NCBI GenBank assembly: GCA_026874595.1
Contig: CM049315.1
Coordinates: forward strand, 64,913,389-64,977,388
Origin: Sipunculus nudus
Taxonomy: Eukaryota > Annelida > Sipuncula > Golfingiida > Sipunculidae
Direction of reading: 5' to 3'
Length of the DNA stretch: 64,000 nt
The notes under the pieces are model-generated. The model had not been told where the DNA came from and made no database searches. It worked only from the letters and a program-made list of their open reading frames with translations. The position numbers were made by a program, and so were the translations under genes. This document shows, one piece after another, positions 32,001-45,117 of the stretch (the first letter of the stretch is position 1; each line of letters opens with the position of its first letter).

Positions 32001-35000
32001 AAATCACAGTTTGTGATGAACACAAGTAAAACTTCTGTAACAGTAAATCACAGTATGTGATCACAGTTTGTGATGAACACAAGTATAACTTCTGTCACAG
32101 TAAATCACAGTATGTAACTGCACACAAGACAAACAGCTGTCACAGCAAATCACAGTATATGACAGAACACAAGACAAATTTCTGTCAAAGCTAATCACAG
32201 TATGTAACAGCACACAACACAAACATCTGTCACATCAAATCAAAGTATGTAACAGCACACAAGGCAAACTTCTGAAACAGCAAATCACAGTATGTGGATG
32301 CACTCAAGACAAACTTCTGTCACATTAAATCATAGTTTGTGATGAACACAAGTAAAACTTCTGTAACAGTAAATCACAGTATGTAGCAGCACACAAGGCA
32401 AAATTCTGTCACAGCAAATCACAGTATGTAACAGCACACAAGGCTTACTTCTGGCACAGCAAATCAAAGTATGTAACAGTACAAAAGGCTATTTCTTTCA
32501 CAGCAAATCACAGTATGTGGATGTACTCAAGACAAACTTCTGTCACATTAAATCACAGTTTGTGATGAACGCAAGTAAAACTTCTGTCACAGTAAATCAC
32601 AGTATGTAACAGCACACAAGGCAAACTTCTGTCACAGCAAAACACAGTATGTAACAGCACACAAGGCTAACTACTGACACAGTAAATCACAGTATGTAAC
32701 TGCACACAAGACAAACAGCTGTCACAGCAAATCACAGTATATGACAGAACACAAGACAAACTTCTGTCACAGCTAATCACAGTATGTAACAGCACACAAC
32801 ACAAACATCTGTCACATCAAATCAAAGTATGTAACAGCACACAAGGCAAACTTCTGAAACAGCAAATCACAGTATGTGGATGCACTCAAGACAAACTTCT
32901 GTCACATTAAATCATAGTTTGTGATGAACACAAGTAAAACTTCTGTAACAGTAAATCACAGTATGTAGCAGCACACAAGGCAAAATTCTGTCACAGCAAA
33001 TCACAGTATGTAACAGCACACAAGGCTTACTTCTGGCACAGCAAATCAAAGTATGTAACAGTACAAAAGGCTATTTCTTTCACAGCAAATCACAGTATGT
33101 GGATGTACTCAAGACAAACTTCTGTCACATTAAATCACAGTTTGTGATGAACGCAAGTAAAACTTCTGTCACAGTAAATCACAGTATGTAACAGCACACA
33201 AGGCAAACTTCTGTCACAGCAAAACACAGTATGTAACAGCACACAAGGCTAACTACTGACACAGTAAATCACAGTATGTGGATGCACTCAAGACAAACTT
33301 CTGTCACATTAAATCACAGTTTGTGATGAACACAAGTAAAACTTCTGTAACAGTAAATCACAGTATGTGATCACAGTTTGTGATGAACACAAGTATAACT
33401 TCTGTCACAGTAAATCACAGAATGTAAGAGCACACAAGGCAAACTTCTGTCACAGCAAATCACATTATGTAACAGCACACAAGGCAAACTTCTGTCACAG
33501 CAAATCACAGTATGTAACAACACACAAGGCAAACTTGTGTCACAGCAAATCAAAGTATGTAACAGCACTAAAGGCAAACTTCTGTCACAGCAAATCACAG
33601 TATGTAACAGCACTCAAGGCAAACTTCTGTCACAGCAAATCACAGTATGTAACAGCACACAAGGCAAACTTCTGTCACAGCAAATCACAGTATGGTGATG
33701 CACTCAAGACAAACTTCTGTCACATTACATCACAGTTTGTGATGAACACAAGTAAAACTTCTGTAACAGTAAATCACAGTATGTGATCACAGTTTGTGAT
33801 GAACACAAGTATAACTTCTGTCACAGTAAATCACAGTATGTAAGAGCACACAAGGCAAACTTGTGTCACAGCAAATCACAGTATGTAACAGCACACAAGG
33901 CAAACTTCTGACACAGCAAATCACAGTATGTAACAGCACTCAAGGCAAACTTGTGTCACAGCAAATCACAGTATATAACAGCACTCAAGGCAAACTTCTG
34001 TCACATCAAATCAAAGTATGTAACAGCACACAAGGCAAACTTCTGAAACAGCAAATCACAGTATGTGGATGCACTCAAGACAAACTTCTGTCACATTAAA
34101 TCATAGTTTGTGATGAACACAAGTAAAACTTCTGTCACAGTAAAACAGTATGTAACAGCACACAAGGCAAACTTCTGTCACAGCAAAACACAGTATGTAA
34201 CAGCACACAAGGCTAACTTCTGACACAGCAAATCACAGTATGTGGATGCACTCAAGACAAACTTCTGTCACATTAAATCACAGTTTGTGATGAACACAAG
34301 TAAAACTTCTGTAACAGTAAATCACAGTATGTGATCACAGTTTGTGATGAACACAAGTATAACTTCTGTCACAGTAAATCACAGTATGTAACTGCACACA
34401 AGACAAACAGCTGTCACAGCAAATCACAGTATATGACAGAACACAAGACAAACTTCTGTCACAGCTAATCACAGTATGTAACAGCACACAACACAAACAT
34501 CTGTCACATCAAATCAAAGTATGTAACAGCACACAAGGCAAACTTCTGAAACAGCAAATCACAGTATGTGGATGCACTCAAGACAAACTTCTGTCACATT
34601 AAATCATAGTTTGTGATGAACACAAGTAAAACTTCTGTAACAGTAAATCACAGTATGTAGCAGCACACAAGGCAAAATTCTGTCACAGCAAATCACAGTA
34701 TGTAACAGCACACAAGGCTTACTTCTGGCACAGCAAATCAAAGTATGTAACAGTACAAAAGGCTATTTCTTTCACAGCAAATCACAGTATGTGGATGTAC
34801 TCAAGACAAACTTCTGTCACATTAAATCACAGTTTGTGATGAACGCAAGTAAAACTTCTGTCACAGTAAATCACAGTATGTAACAGCACACAAGGCAAAC
34901 TTCTGTCACAGCAAAACACAGTATGTAACAGCACACAAGGCTAACTACTGACACAGTAAATCACAGTATGTGGATGCACTCAAGACAAACTTCTGTCACA

Positions 35001-36232
35001 TTAAATCACAGTTTGTGATGAACACAAGTAAAACTTCTGTAACAGTAAATCACAGTATGTGATCACAGTTTGTGATGAACACAAGTATAACTTCTGTCAC
35101 AGTAAATCACAGAATGTAAGAGCACACAAGGCAAACTTCTGTCACAGCAAATCACAGTATGTAACAGCACTCAAGGCAAACTTCTGTCACAGCAAATCAC
35201 AGTATGTAACAACACACAAGGCAAACTTGTGTCACAGCAAATCAAAGTATGTAACAGCACTAAAGGCAAACTTCTGTCACAGCAAATCACAGTATGTAAC
35301 AGCACTCAAGGCAAACTTCTGTCACAGCAAATCACAGTATGTAACAGCACACAAGGCAAACTTCTGTCACAGCAAATCACAGTATGGTGATGCACTCAAG
35401 ACAAACTTCTGTCACATTACATCACAGTTTGTGATGAACACAAGTAAAACTTCTGTAACAGTAAATCACAGTATGTGATCACAGTTTGTGATGAACACAA
35501 GTATAACTTCTGTCACAGTAAATCACAGTATGTAAGAGCACACAAGGCAAACTTGTGTCACAGCAAATCACAGTATGTAACAGCACACAAGGCAAACTTC
35601 TGACACAGCAAATCACAGTATGTAACAGCACTCAAGGCAAACTTGTGTCACAGCAATTCACAGTATGTAACAGCACTCAAGGCAAACTTCTGTCACAGCA
35701 AATCACAGTATGTAACAGCATTCAAGGCAAACTTCTGTCACAGCAAATCACAGTATGTAACAGCACTCAAGGCAAACTTCTGTCACAGCAAATCACAGTA
35801 TGTAACAGCACACAAGGCAAACTTGTGTCACAGCAAATCACAGTATGTAACAGCACTCAAGGCAAACTTGTGTCACAGCAAATCACAGTATGTAACAGCA
35901 CTCAAGGCAAACTTCTGTCACAGCAAATCACAGTATGTAACAGCACTCAAGGCAAACTTCTGTCACAGCAAATCACAGTATGTAACAGCACTCAAGGCAA
36001 ACTTCTGTCACAGCAAATCACAGTATGTACCAGCACTCAAGGCAAACTTCTGTCACAGCAAATCACAGTATGTAACAGCACTCAAGGCAAACTTCTGTCA
36101 CAGCAAATCACAGTATGTAACAGCACTCAAGGCAAACTTCTGTCACAGCAAATCACAGTATGTAACAGCACACAAGGCAAACTTGTGTCACAGCAAATCA
36201 CAGTATGTAACAGCACACTAGACAAACTTCTG
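29095..36232 (+). repeat. 45-bp minisatellite, about 155 copies, NOMO intron 2
   Basis: The unit is cacagcaaatcacagtatgt plus aacagcactcaaggcaaact plus tctgt (45 bp). The left part is diverged; 35543-36216 is very homogeneous. Superimposed is a higher-order organisation: a block beginning tatgtgatcacagtttgtga occurs at about 31090, 33365 and 35057, in near-identical surroundings (spacings about 2274 and 1692 bp), showing recent large duplications. All long frames within it (for example 35555-36295) follow from the 3n unit length. Confidence 0.97.
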
Positions 36233-36309
36233 GCACATCAAATGGTAACAGTTTCCATGGTAAGTGAAAAAATATACTTTTTCTTGTTTTCATAGGGTAC
36301 ATAATGTTC

Positions 36310-36662
36310 CAGTCCATAACATTAATAAATTATGTAATGTTAACCAAATTTTCTATAGGAAATGTATAGAGGAATATTTATGTTAAATATGAACAAAAAC
36401 AGACAACTGTTTTTGATACAGGACAGTCCTGGGGTGTAACAACAGGTTTTCAATTGAAATTTTAAAAGATTTTTCCTTAATTTCTTGAAGGATTGAAGTC
36501 ACAGTGACCCAGTTTTGGGGTTTGTTAGGAGAACTTGGGGACATCCAAGGTTAATGTAGGTCTAAAGGTTTCAAAATGTGCCAGTTTAATGGGCGGACGG
36601 ATGATAGACAATGGATCATAACTATAGCTCAGGTGATTTAATTTTAGTCGGCTCAGCTAAAA
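36310..36662 (+). repeat. Dispersed family 1 copy
   Basis: It carries ttttgatacaggacagtcct, gacatccaaggttaatgtag and the cap aactatagctcaggtgattt, gtcggctcagctaaaaa. Directly follows the 45-bp array. Confidence 0.8.
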
Positions 36663-38465
36663 AATACAGTAGATGGGGCCATTCCTGGGGCCATAAAATG
36701 AATTTTAATTTGAAAAATCTGGACTTTTTTTAACTTGCCATGTGGCCTTAAATAACAGGCTTGTCTTGAATGAACTGTGAAAAGACCACTCCCAAAGGCG
36801 ACATGGGAGTCGGGATAACAGGAGATAAAACATACGACAGAGGGAAAACTCTAAAATGGCCACAGAATTCTGGAATTAATTGTAAATTTTATAGTGTAAA
36901 CGTCCACATAGCATTTTAAAAATTATTTGCATACAAATTGTCACTTTAAAATGTTAACAGTGGACAATAAGAGCACTCATTATGAGATTTTAAACAGATG
37001 AGATTATTCAGAATGAAGACTGGTGGAGACATCTGTTGGACGGTTTCAGTATTACTTGAGGCGTCATCAATGTGACTGAGGCGGATGACTGCCCAAGTAT
37101 TTGTAGAAGTTTCAGTGTTTTAACTAATGACTGTAGTATGCATGTTAATTGTCCATTGGGAACATACACCCTGCAAATTATAGATAATGGACATGAGCTG
37201 AAGCATAATAATACATATTCATTTTATTAACTGAAATAAAATGCTGTAAAAAAATTGTCCATTTTCAAATGAGCATACACTGAATTTGATAAGCAAGTTA
37301 AAAACAACCAATTATACAACCAAGTATACATTGCATCTGCACTGTGTAATATATGAAACTTATGATGATCCAATAAGGAAAAAATAGTAATTTTATTTAG
37401 CATATCCAGTTTTATGAATGAATGATTTTTACCATGTTCATTTTTTTAATTCACAAATTATAAAAATTGGCAAAAAAAAAAAATGAAAACATAAGCTAAT
37501 TCAGAAGTGTAAGTTGCATCATTATTAATCATTAGTTTGGCTCACATCCAGTCAAATTATGCATACATATATATTTAAAATTTTTTTAAATCATACAAAG
37601 TTTTAGTTGAATATAAACGTTTTTAAAGGAAAATGTCACTTAAAAAACATGGCATCTTCAAGATTATTCTTAGAATCATTATTCCTAAAAAAAATTGTAC
37701 TTTGGAATTTTCAGTACATGACTAATTTTATAAACTATTATAAAAATTAAATTTGATTAAAAATTTCCTTTTGAAATCAGGTATACACACTAATGGCTGG
37801 ATGAGGGAGAAACAATATCATTATACTTAACATTATTTAAACTATAATTCAATACTGAAATTAATATTCAATTTCAAAAATGTTAAAAAAGAACCTTATG
37901 TTTTTACTCTTCTGAATTAAGGAAATACTCATATTATAAACATCCACACTTTTATAGCCATACAATACTTAGTAGACACAATTAAATATGCACTATAATC
38001 ACTAACCCCTTGTGATACAATACAAAATCCAAAATGGGATGGGGGGGGGGGGGGGGGAAGCCCAGCTTAGCTGAGTCAAAGGAGATGCCTGGGGTGACGC
38101 AGTTGCATGACATAGCATCTCTCATTCATGCAGACCACTGAGCTGAGTTGGCTCGATGTAAATAACACTTGACTTGGTGTATGAAAACTTGAAGGAAGTT
38201 AGCCTTTTTCACTGATTCCTTTCAAATTTCAGATTATATTAGCTTAAACCTTCTCTGTCCATCATGTGAAAATAAAAGCAAATGTACCTTTAGGAAAAAA
38301 ACCTAGTCAAGGAAGGGCAAAATTTAAGATAATGATTTTACATTTATGCTTATATCTTAGTAATTGACCCAGGAGTCATGACGCCCAGCTAAGTATATAG
38401 ACATTCACAAAAGGAATTTAATCATCCAAATGCCAAATTTTGTAGTGGTATCCCAATTCAAAAGA
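36663..38465. other. AT-rich intron sequence
   Basis: I see nothing beyond low-complexity A/T runs and a poly-G tract (about 38041-38057). No exon was recognised. Confidence 0.5.
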
Positions 38466-39285
38466 AGCATAGCTCAGAGGATATGGGTTACAGAGACCTA
38501 ATTTCTGGTTTCAAAGAAGATTTTTCACTGACCTCCCAGGATGTCAAGTTAAAAGATTCTAGGTGCAATGGTAACAATTTATGCCCTGTTAACTTCAGCC
38601 ACATTTTTGAAGGTCTCAAAAAAAGGAGAAAAAAATGTGTGAAAATTAAAAAAAAATCCAGGTGGTGCCGCCAGTCTGCAGGAACTGATAAAACACTCCA
38701 TGATGAATGTGCATGCAAAGAATCATGGTGATGATTGCATGAGTTCCTCAAAAACTGGAGGTTTTCGTTTCAAATTTTTAATGATATTGAGGGTTATACT
38801 TACAAGCCCCATAGCTTGAAGGATATGGGTAATAGAGACTTATTTCAGGTTTCAAAGGAGATTTTTCATGGACCACCCTGGATATTAAATTCAAAGATTT
38901 TTTGTTTAATGGTTATAATTTGTACCCTGTTAACAGACAAATTATGTGAAAATAAAAAAAAATCCAGGTGGTGCCGCAAGTCTGCAGGAACTGATGAAAC
39001 ACTCCATGATGAATGTGCATGCAAAGAATCATGGTGATCAATGCATTTATTTTTCAGATACTGGAGCTTTTGTATCAAATGTTTTAATTATTCTTGGGGG
39101 TTCTTCTGAGCCCCTCAGCTTGGAGGATATGGGTAACACAGACCTTATTTCAGGTTTCAAAGGAGTTTTTACATGGACCTCCCTGGATGTCAAGTTGTGA
39201 ATGCCAAGGATGGACAGACGGCTGGACACCGGACAAAGAGTGATCGCTATAGCTCAGATGACTTTTAGTCAGATATGCTAAAAAC
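38466..39285 (+). repeat. About 300-340-bp tandem repeat, three units
   Basis: ggatatgggta recurs near 38479, 38823 and 39126. aatccaggtggtgccgc plus agtctgcaggaactgat recurs near 38656 and 38962. The block ends with gctatagctcagatgacttt and a degenerate form of the family 1 cap (gatatgctaaaaa). Confidence 0.85.
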
Positions 39286-41262
39286 CCCTCAGGGAATGCA
39301 TTTTATTTGGTAGGAATTCAGTTCCAAAACTTGAATGCCCTTGAGGCAGAAAGAAAGATAAAGTGTATCATCAATACATACTGGATATCACTTAAGTGTA
39401 TTGCAATACATATTGTAACTGAATAGGCTGACCTATACCCAGCCCTAGTATTTTTAACATGATAGCCTGGTCAGGGCAAGGTGGTATACGGCGATAATAG
39501 GAGAATTTTGTAAAAACACAAGACAGGTAAATGCTTAAACATAAAATAAAATGTTTTTAAAGGGGTTGGGGGAACAGAAACAACTTCTGGAGTAGGCTAT
39601 TAAAAAAATGCTTAAACTTGTTTGTTTCTGTGGATGTGTACGTTTTTCAGTGTCCAGTGACGTTGTGCGTCGGATTAACTTTCTTAAATCCAAAATCAGG
39701 TGTCACAGATGTTTCGGTACAAACATCGCAGGTCCCCCCCCCCCCCAAAAAAAATTATTCACGACAGATGATATGCTAGATTTTCTTGCATATTTTAAGC
39801 ATATCTTTTACAACATAGCATACTGTAAAATGTGCATGTCAATACACAGTAAAACAGACTTTCATGACCCCATTGAGAGCACACTACAGCACCTGCAAAT
39901 TAACATCTTTACAACTTAACATGCTGAAGAGTGTACCACAGATTACCACCAGCAGATTTTTAATGCAATTATAGCCTGTAGTTTAAAATATTGTAGATGA
40001 TACCAAGCATCTTCACAAGAATATTTTTTCTTCACACAGTTGAGTTCATGACATGAGGTAGTTTTTCTGGCCCTTCGGTAAAGGTTTATGTTGGACCCAC
40101 TTGTCCAGTTGGACAAATAGGAGGCCACTTTTAGTTGCCCTGATACCATTTTCTGGAACTTGTACAAGCCATAGGCAAGCAGTTAACCATAAATGTTTAG
40201 CCCTGACTTATGCCTGTCAACTGGTAAGTTTCAGACTGATTCTCATCAGTCATTCTCAACAAGAGCCCATGGGGTCTCACATTCACTCTGTGCACAACCG
40301 TGTAAAATAATGGGAAACAATGAAAAAAAACCGTGAAACTGCAAAAACAGTCCATGCCTTTTGGTGGGCCCTGTTTCTCTCATGCTCTTAGGTGCCTGTA
40401 TTGGTGTATGTAGGTGCTATTAATTGCCCCCCTAGGTTTTGGAACTCTGGCCAGTTTCTTGACATACACCCTAGCATACACAAATATACACAATCAGTGA
40501 ACAAGAGCCAATAGCAGATTAACCATTTGCAGAGCTGCCATCAAGTACAAATTTTCTGTACTTCATACAGAATTCTGATAAATTGGGTACATTTGTCATA
40601 TAATATAACTTAGAAAGGGTTTCCCTTATGAATATTTGAACCAGATAGCAGTGTTGTATGTTGAAAAGTGCCCCCCCCCCCCAAGCTTTATCATACCGTA
40701 TTATCTCAAATAATTTGGAATCTGTTTTATTTTGTAAACTTACTTTTATGAAAATCTTAATTATTTTTTTTTTACTATATAATTTCGAAAGAACAAACCT
40801 CGGAGCTCAGCTGTCAGGCTGGCGGTTTCGTGCCGATGGCCATCTTGCCTTGTTATTACATGACCGTATTGAATGGAACAACAAGAAATTTGCACCTTTT
40901 TTAGTGTTATCAAAGGATTCACCATAACTGATATGAATGTAGTATTAGGGTGACTATTAAAATATTTATATTGCTAAAAAATGGTTTTCATATATCTGAG
41001 TAGCATCCGAACATTAAAAAAATGCAACTTAAACTATCCTTGGCCTAAGCCCTAACCGGGCCATGTACGACCCATCACCACAAATTATCGCCTTATGTAA
41101 AACATTTGCAGCACCTGTTGACAATTGACTGTTTTGTCCTCCCATATTGCCCTTTACTATGATTTATAAATATATAATTACTAACATTCTCAAAACATGG
41201 GCAGAAAACTTACCTTTATAATTCAGTATACCTATCCATACAATGTCATCTCTCTCAAAGTG
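39286..41262. other. Unclassified intron sequence
   Basis: Poly-C tracts near 39726 and 40672. Short open frames at 39608-39919 (plus) and 39943-40167 (minus) have no recognisable domain or splice context. No gene is called. Confidence 0.4.
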
Positions 41263-42506
41263 CCAGTTTTATTCTGATTGCAAGTAATATAACTATGCTG
41301 CAAACGAGTTTAATGTATGCTCATTTTATTGGGAATTCCCAAGTTACACAGCCTCTGTGTGCATTACCTGAGGTCAAACGCGGCCACACATATATTAATT
41401 ACCCTTATTTCTGACATGTGAAATAAAACTTTTATATAATTTGTTGTTCTTCATGTCATTAAATTGTGTTATTATTAACTGATTTTGTTCTTTTGATTAC
41501 AATTAACATTGTCTTACCATTCATGCGGAGTTTATAATGGACATTCGTTTGGTTAAGGTGTGTTTTGATTTAGCGTACTAATTAATCATCAAAGGATTGT
41601 GATGTAAGCCTTGCGCCCCTGCGGTTTTCCTATGTAATTAATAATCAAAGGGATGTTGTCTCGCACATCGGCGGTCTTCCTTACACAAGCAATTAACACT
41701 TCACCACTCGGACTGTGACTCCCGGGAAGCGGCCCTCCCTGCGCGCACTACCTTGAGCAGTTCAGGAATTTTACCTGATAAATTTTGTATACTGTGCATG
41801 AAAGTCTACTCAGACTTGTGTTCGAGTGGTATATGAGTACAAGTTCATAAAAGAAATTCATATAAGTTATAATAAGCCAGTTTTATTCTGATTGCAAGTA
41901 ATATAACTATGCTGCAAACGAGTTTAATGTATGCACATTTTATTGGGAATTCCCAAGTTACGCAACCTCTGTGTGCATTACCTGAGGTCAAACGCGGCCA
42001 CACATATATTAATTACCCTTATTTCTGACATGTGAAATAAAACTTTTATATAATTTCTTCATGTCATTAAACTGTGTTATTATTAACTGATTTTGTTCTT
42101 TTGATTACAATTAACATTGTCTTACCATTCATGCGGAGTTTATAATGGTCACTCGTTTGGTTAAGGTGTGTTTTAATTTAGCGTACTAATTAATCATCAA
42201 AGGATTGTGATGTAAGCCTTGCGCCCCTGCGGTTTTCCTATGTAATTAATTATCAAAGGGATGTTGTCTCGCGCATCGGCGGTCTTCCTTACACCAGCAA
42301 TTAACGCTTCACCGCTCGGACTGCGACTCCCGGGAAGCCCCTCTCCCTGCGCGCACTACCTTGAGCAGTTCAGGAATTTTACCTGCTAAATTTTGTATAC
42401 TGTGCATGAAAGTCTACTCAGACTTGTTTTCGAGTGGTAAATGAGTATAAGTTCATAAAAGAAATTTATATAAGTTATAACGAGCCAGTTTTATTCCGAT
42501 TGCAAG
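41263..42506 (+). repeat. 614-bp tandem duplication
   Basis: ccagttttattctgattgca starts at 41263 and again at 41877; a 22-bp partial third copy starts at 42485. The two full copies are near-identical over their length, with substitutions and a few small indels. They contain a GC-rich island (tcgcgcatcggcggtcttcc, gactcccgggaagc). No coding frame was recognised. Confidence 0.93.
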
Positions 42507-43834
42507 ACATGGTGCTCAAATATTTGTATATGTTTGCATTTGTCATTAGGGAATACCGTTCATAATAAAAGATAACGTAAACGTCTTATGTTTTATTCAG
42601 CATGGAAATAAACTTTGATTTGGTCCTTGCATACATTAATTCAGTAAATGAAAGGCACAACAATATTTATAAAGTTCAAGCAAAATCCGTTATTAAATAT
42701 ACTCCATCTGGCCTTACCAGCTGATTGGAAGTCGACTATAGGTATGGCGGCCTAAACGTGAGACCTGTCTATATATAAAGTACTGTTATAAAACAACGAA
42801 ATCATAAGTTTTCACGTATTTAAAGATTATCTGAGGGGGGAAAAGAACTCGACAACATCGATGGTCAATGCGTCTGCAAGACTAAATTTACTCTTTTTTT
42901 ATTGTTTTATTTCGTAATTCCAAGATCAGAATTATTTTTTTCATTCTGAATTATTTGAGAAAATATGGTAATACATATAAAACTGAAAATAAGGATTCTC
43001 TAATAAAATTACATGTGCATGTCATTTGTCTGTGATCTAGGTTATAAACAGGAATTAATTTTTCAGTTTACAAGATTTAACTGGAAAGATTTCATGTATT
43101 TTTCTTGATTGTCTGGTGATTGATAATAGTGGTATTAACTGCTTTATTTATATATTCTGACTTAAGTTATTGTTCACTAAAATTAACCGTCTTGATATCT
43201 TATATTAATGACATTAAGAATTTGTTTCAATATGTTTCAGCTTGTAACATGAAAAAATTTCATGGTTATTATGACATTTATTCAAAATTAATAACATATT
43301 TCTATAAAATATATGTCACAGTATGAGTCTTATATTGCAGTGCAGGAATAATAAATATATTTTAAAGAAGGTGAAACTCTTGTGTAATTTATATGAGTTA
43401 TAACACTGAACCAGGTATTACAAATTCAAATTTCCAAGAAAAAAATTAATTATTTTTTTTTTATAATCTAACTGGGTCACTGTTCTCAGCTGAATTTGTC
43501 TTTGACAGAAAAATTTAAAATCATGGAGCACTGAAAAGAGATTAGTTTTTTTTTTATATATTGTTGCACTTGAAAATGTAAAACCTAATGCTACAGCTAT
43601 ATGAAATGTTTACAGGTGGACAGATAGATGGACAGACAGAATTGATCACCTTACTTTACTTATTGCTAATCAGGCATATGAATAGTGGTTTATAATAAAA
43701 CCCCCTTTTTCAGCATACCCATCTTGACAGAAGGAGATTGAATGCATGTTTGCACTAGTTTTTTTATTTATTTTTTCATTATATTTATTTTTTTAGTTAA
43801 TATATTTGATAAATTTGCAATATACATGCTATTA
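42507..43834. other. AT-rich intron sequence
   Basis: No feature was recognised. The plus frame at 43120-43326 is low-complexity AT-rich sequence without a known domain. Confidence 0.4.
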
Positions 43835-43965
43835 TCATTAGAAGGATGCACAGATGGACACTATTCCAAAATGGTTGGATAAGTTCTTTATGGACCAAGG
43901 CAGCAGCAGCGGAACCCGTGGGAAAATATAGTGTCCACATAACTCTTTTTTGGCAAAAACAATTA
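43835..43965 (+). repeat. 279-bp satellite family, 3' cap fragment
   Basis: It has ggatgcacagatggacacta and then the cap-like end acataactctttttttggca with acaattaa, as at 28530-28685 but diverged. Confidence 0.6.
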
Positions 43966-44414
43966 AATATTATCACATGCAAATGGAATAAAATTTTAAA
44001 TGCACTCACAAATGCTTTTATTTAACTTAATTTTGCCTCTTCTTAACAATGAATGTATGTATATTATAATAAATTAGGGGGTCTATGGTGAACTGTGAAA
44101 TGGTGGAATGTTTTCCTAAAAAAATATTACATGATACCTTTTGAATGATGTTTTACCTCATTTAAACATGATTGACACTTTAGAACTACATCAGAACTTA
44201 CAAGTTACATGTGTTCATACTCATCTGCAAATGTGAAGGTACTTTGCATTATAGACACAAATGTACACCCATCTAGATTTGAGCCCAAGTGTGCTTAGTA
44301 ACAGCACTTAGTTTACAAGGTAATCTTAATTGCCATACATTTGAGTGTGTCCCCTATTGGCTATGACCAATACCTGATAAAAGTAAAGTTATAAAAACAA
44401 AAACAAAAACTCAC

Positions 44415-44513
44415 TTGATTGTGACCACAATATCAGGGATCAGCTCCTGAGTAGTGATGCTTCCCTCCACCAGATGGCGTACTGCACTCAGCATCAGCAG
44501 ACTTTGATGGGCA
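44415..44513 (-). CDS. NOMO: NOMO internal exon (second in window)
   Basis: A 99-bp exon with acceptor ctaacttgcag before base 44513 and donor GTGAGTTT after base 44415. The first base completes the Thr codon begun as AC in the upstream exon. It then reads A-H-Q-S-L-L-M-L-S-A-V-R-H, L-V-E-G-S-I-T-T-Q-E-L and I-P-D-I-V-V-T-I, and ends AA, completed by G to Lys in the next exon. The L.L.A.RH...G.ITT......V.VTIK pattern is the NOMO segment that follows the SCH.FEQ...YDT motif (family knowledge), exactly the order found here. Length 1 + 32 codons + 2 fits both neighbours. Confidence 0.93.
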
Positions 44514-45117
44514 CTGCAAGTTAGAAGAACACATTAGACTGATGGTTCATTTCAACAGTGCACATTATGACAGAATTTCCAAAGAGTCAGTTAATAAATT
44601 TTTTACCAAATTTGGGATAAACAAATTTTCAAGTATTTAAATTTCACCTTTCAAATCACATAACCTTTCAAGAATCATGAGTGTATAGACCCTGAATAAA
44701 AAGATTTAATGCAGATTGTAGGTCAGCATACTAATTCAGATTGTATGCCCAGGGCACATTTGAAAAATCTCTCAAGTTTATTGAGTAGAAATATCTGAAG
44801 TTACCATGTGGAGACAAGTACCTTGAAACAGGTAATTTTTGCATGAATATGTTATCTTATATTGTGAAAGGTAAAACAAGCACAACTGGTATCTCTGAAA
44901 CTTCTATCAGACAAGTCGACATGAAAATCTGTACCACCGACCGTGTCCATTCATGACTGCCTCTTGGTTCATATTGGGAAAATATCAAAGTTGAAAGAAA
45001 AGAAACTCCAGATGACACTACAGACACTTGAGAAGTGGTAACTAGTAAATTTAAAAGATGTTATTCAAACATTTTTTCTGCAAGAATTTTCATACATTCA
45101 TACATTTCATACATTTA
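44514..45117. other. Unclassified intron 1 sequence
   Basis: AT-rich sequence between the exon and the transposon-derived block at 45118. Nothing was recognised. Confidence 0.4.

Noticed and set aside
29095-36232. CRISPR-like regular array
   Set aside because: Units are contiguous without unique spacers, and the genome is animal. It is a minisatellite; the same holds for the other three arrays.
35555-36295. 246-codon repeat protein
   Set aside because: It lies wholly in the 45-bp minisatellite. The 3n unit keeps several frames open at once, with no start context or splice signals.
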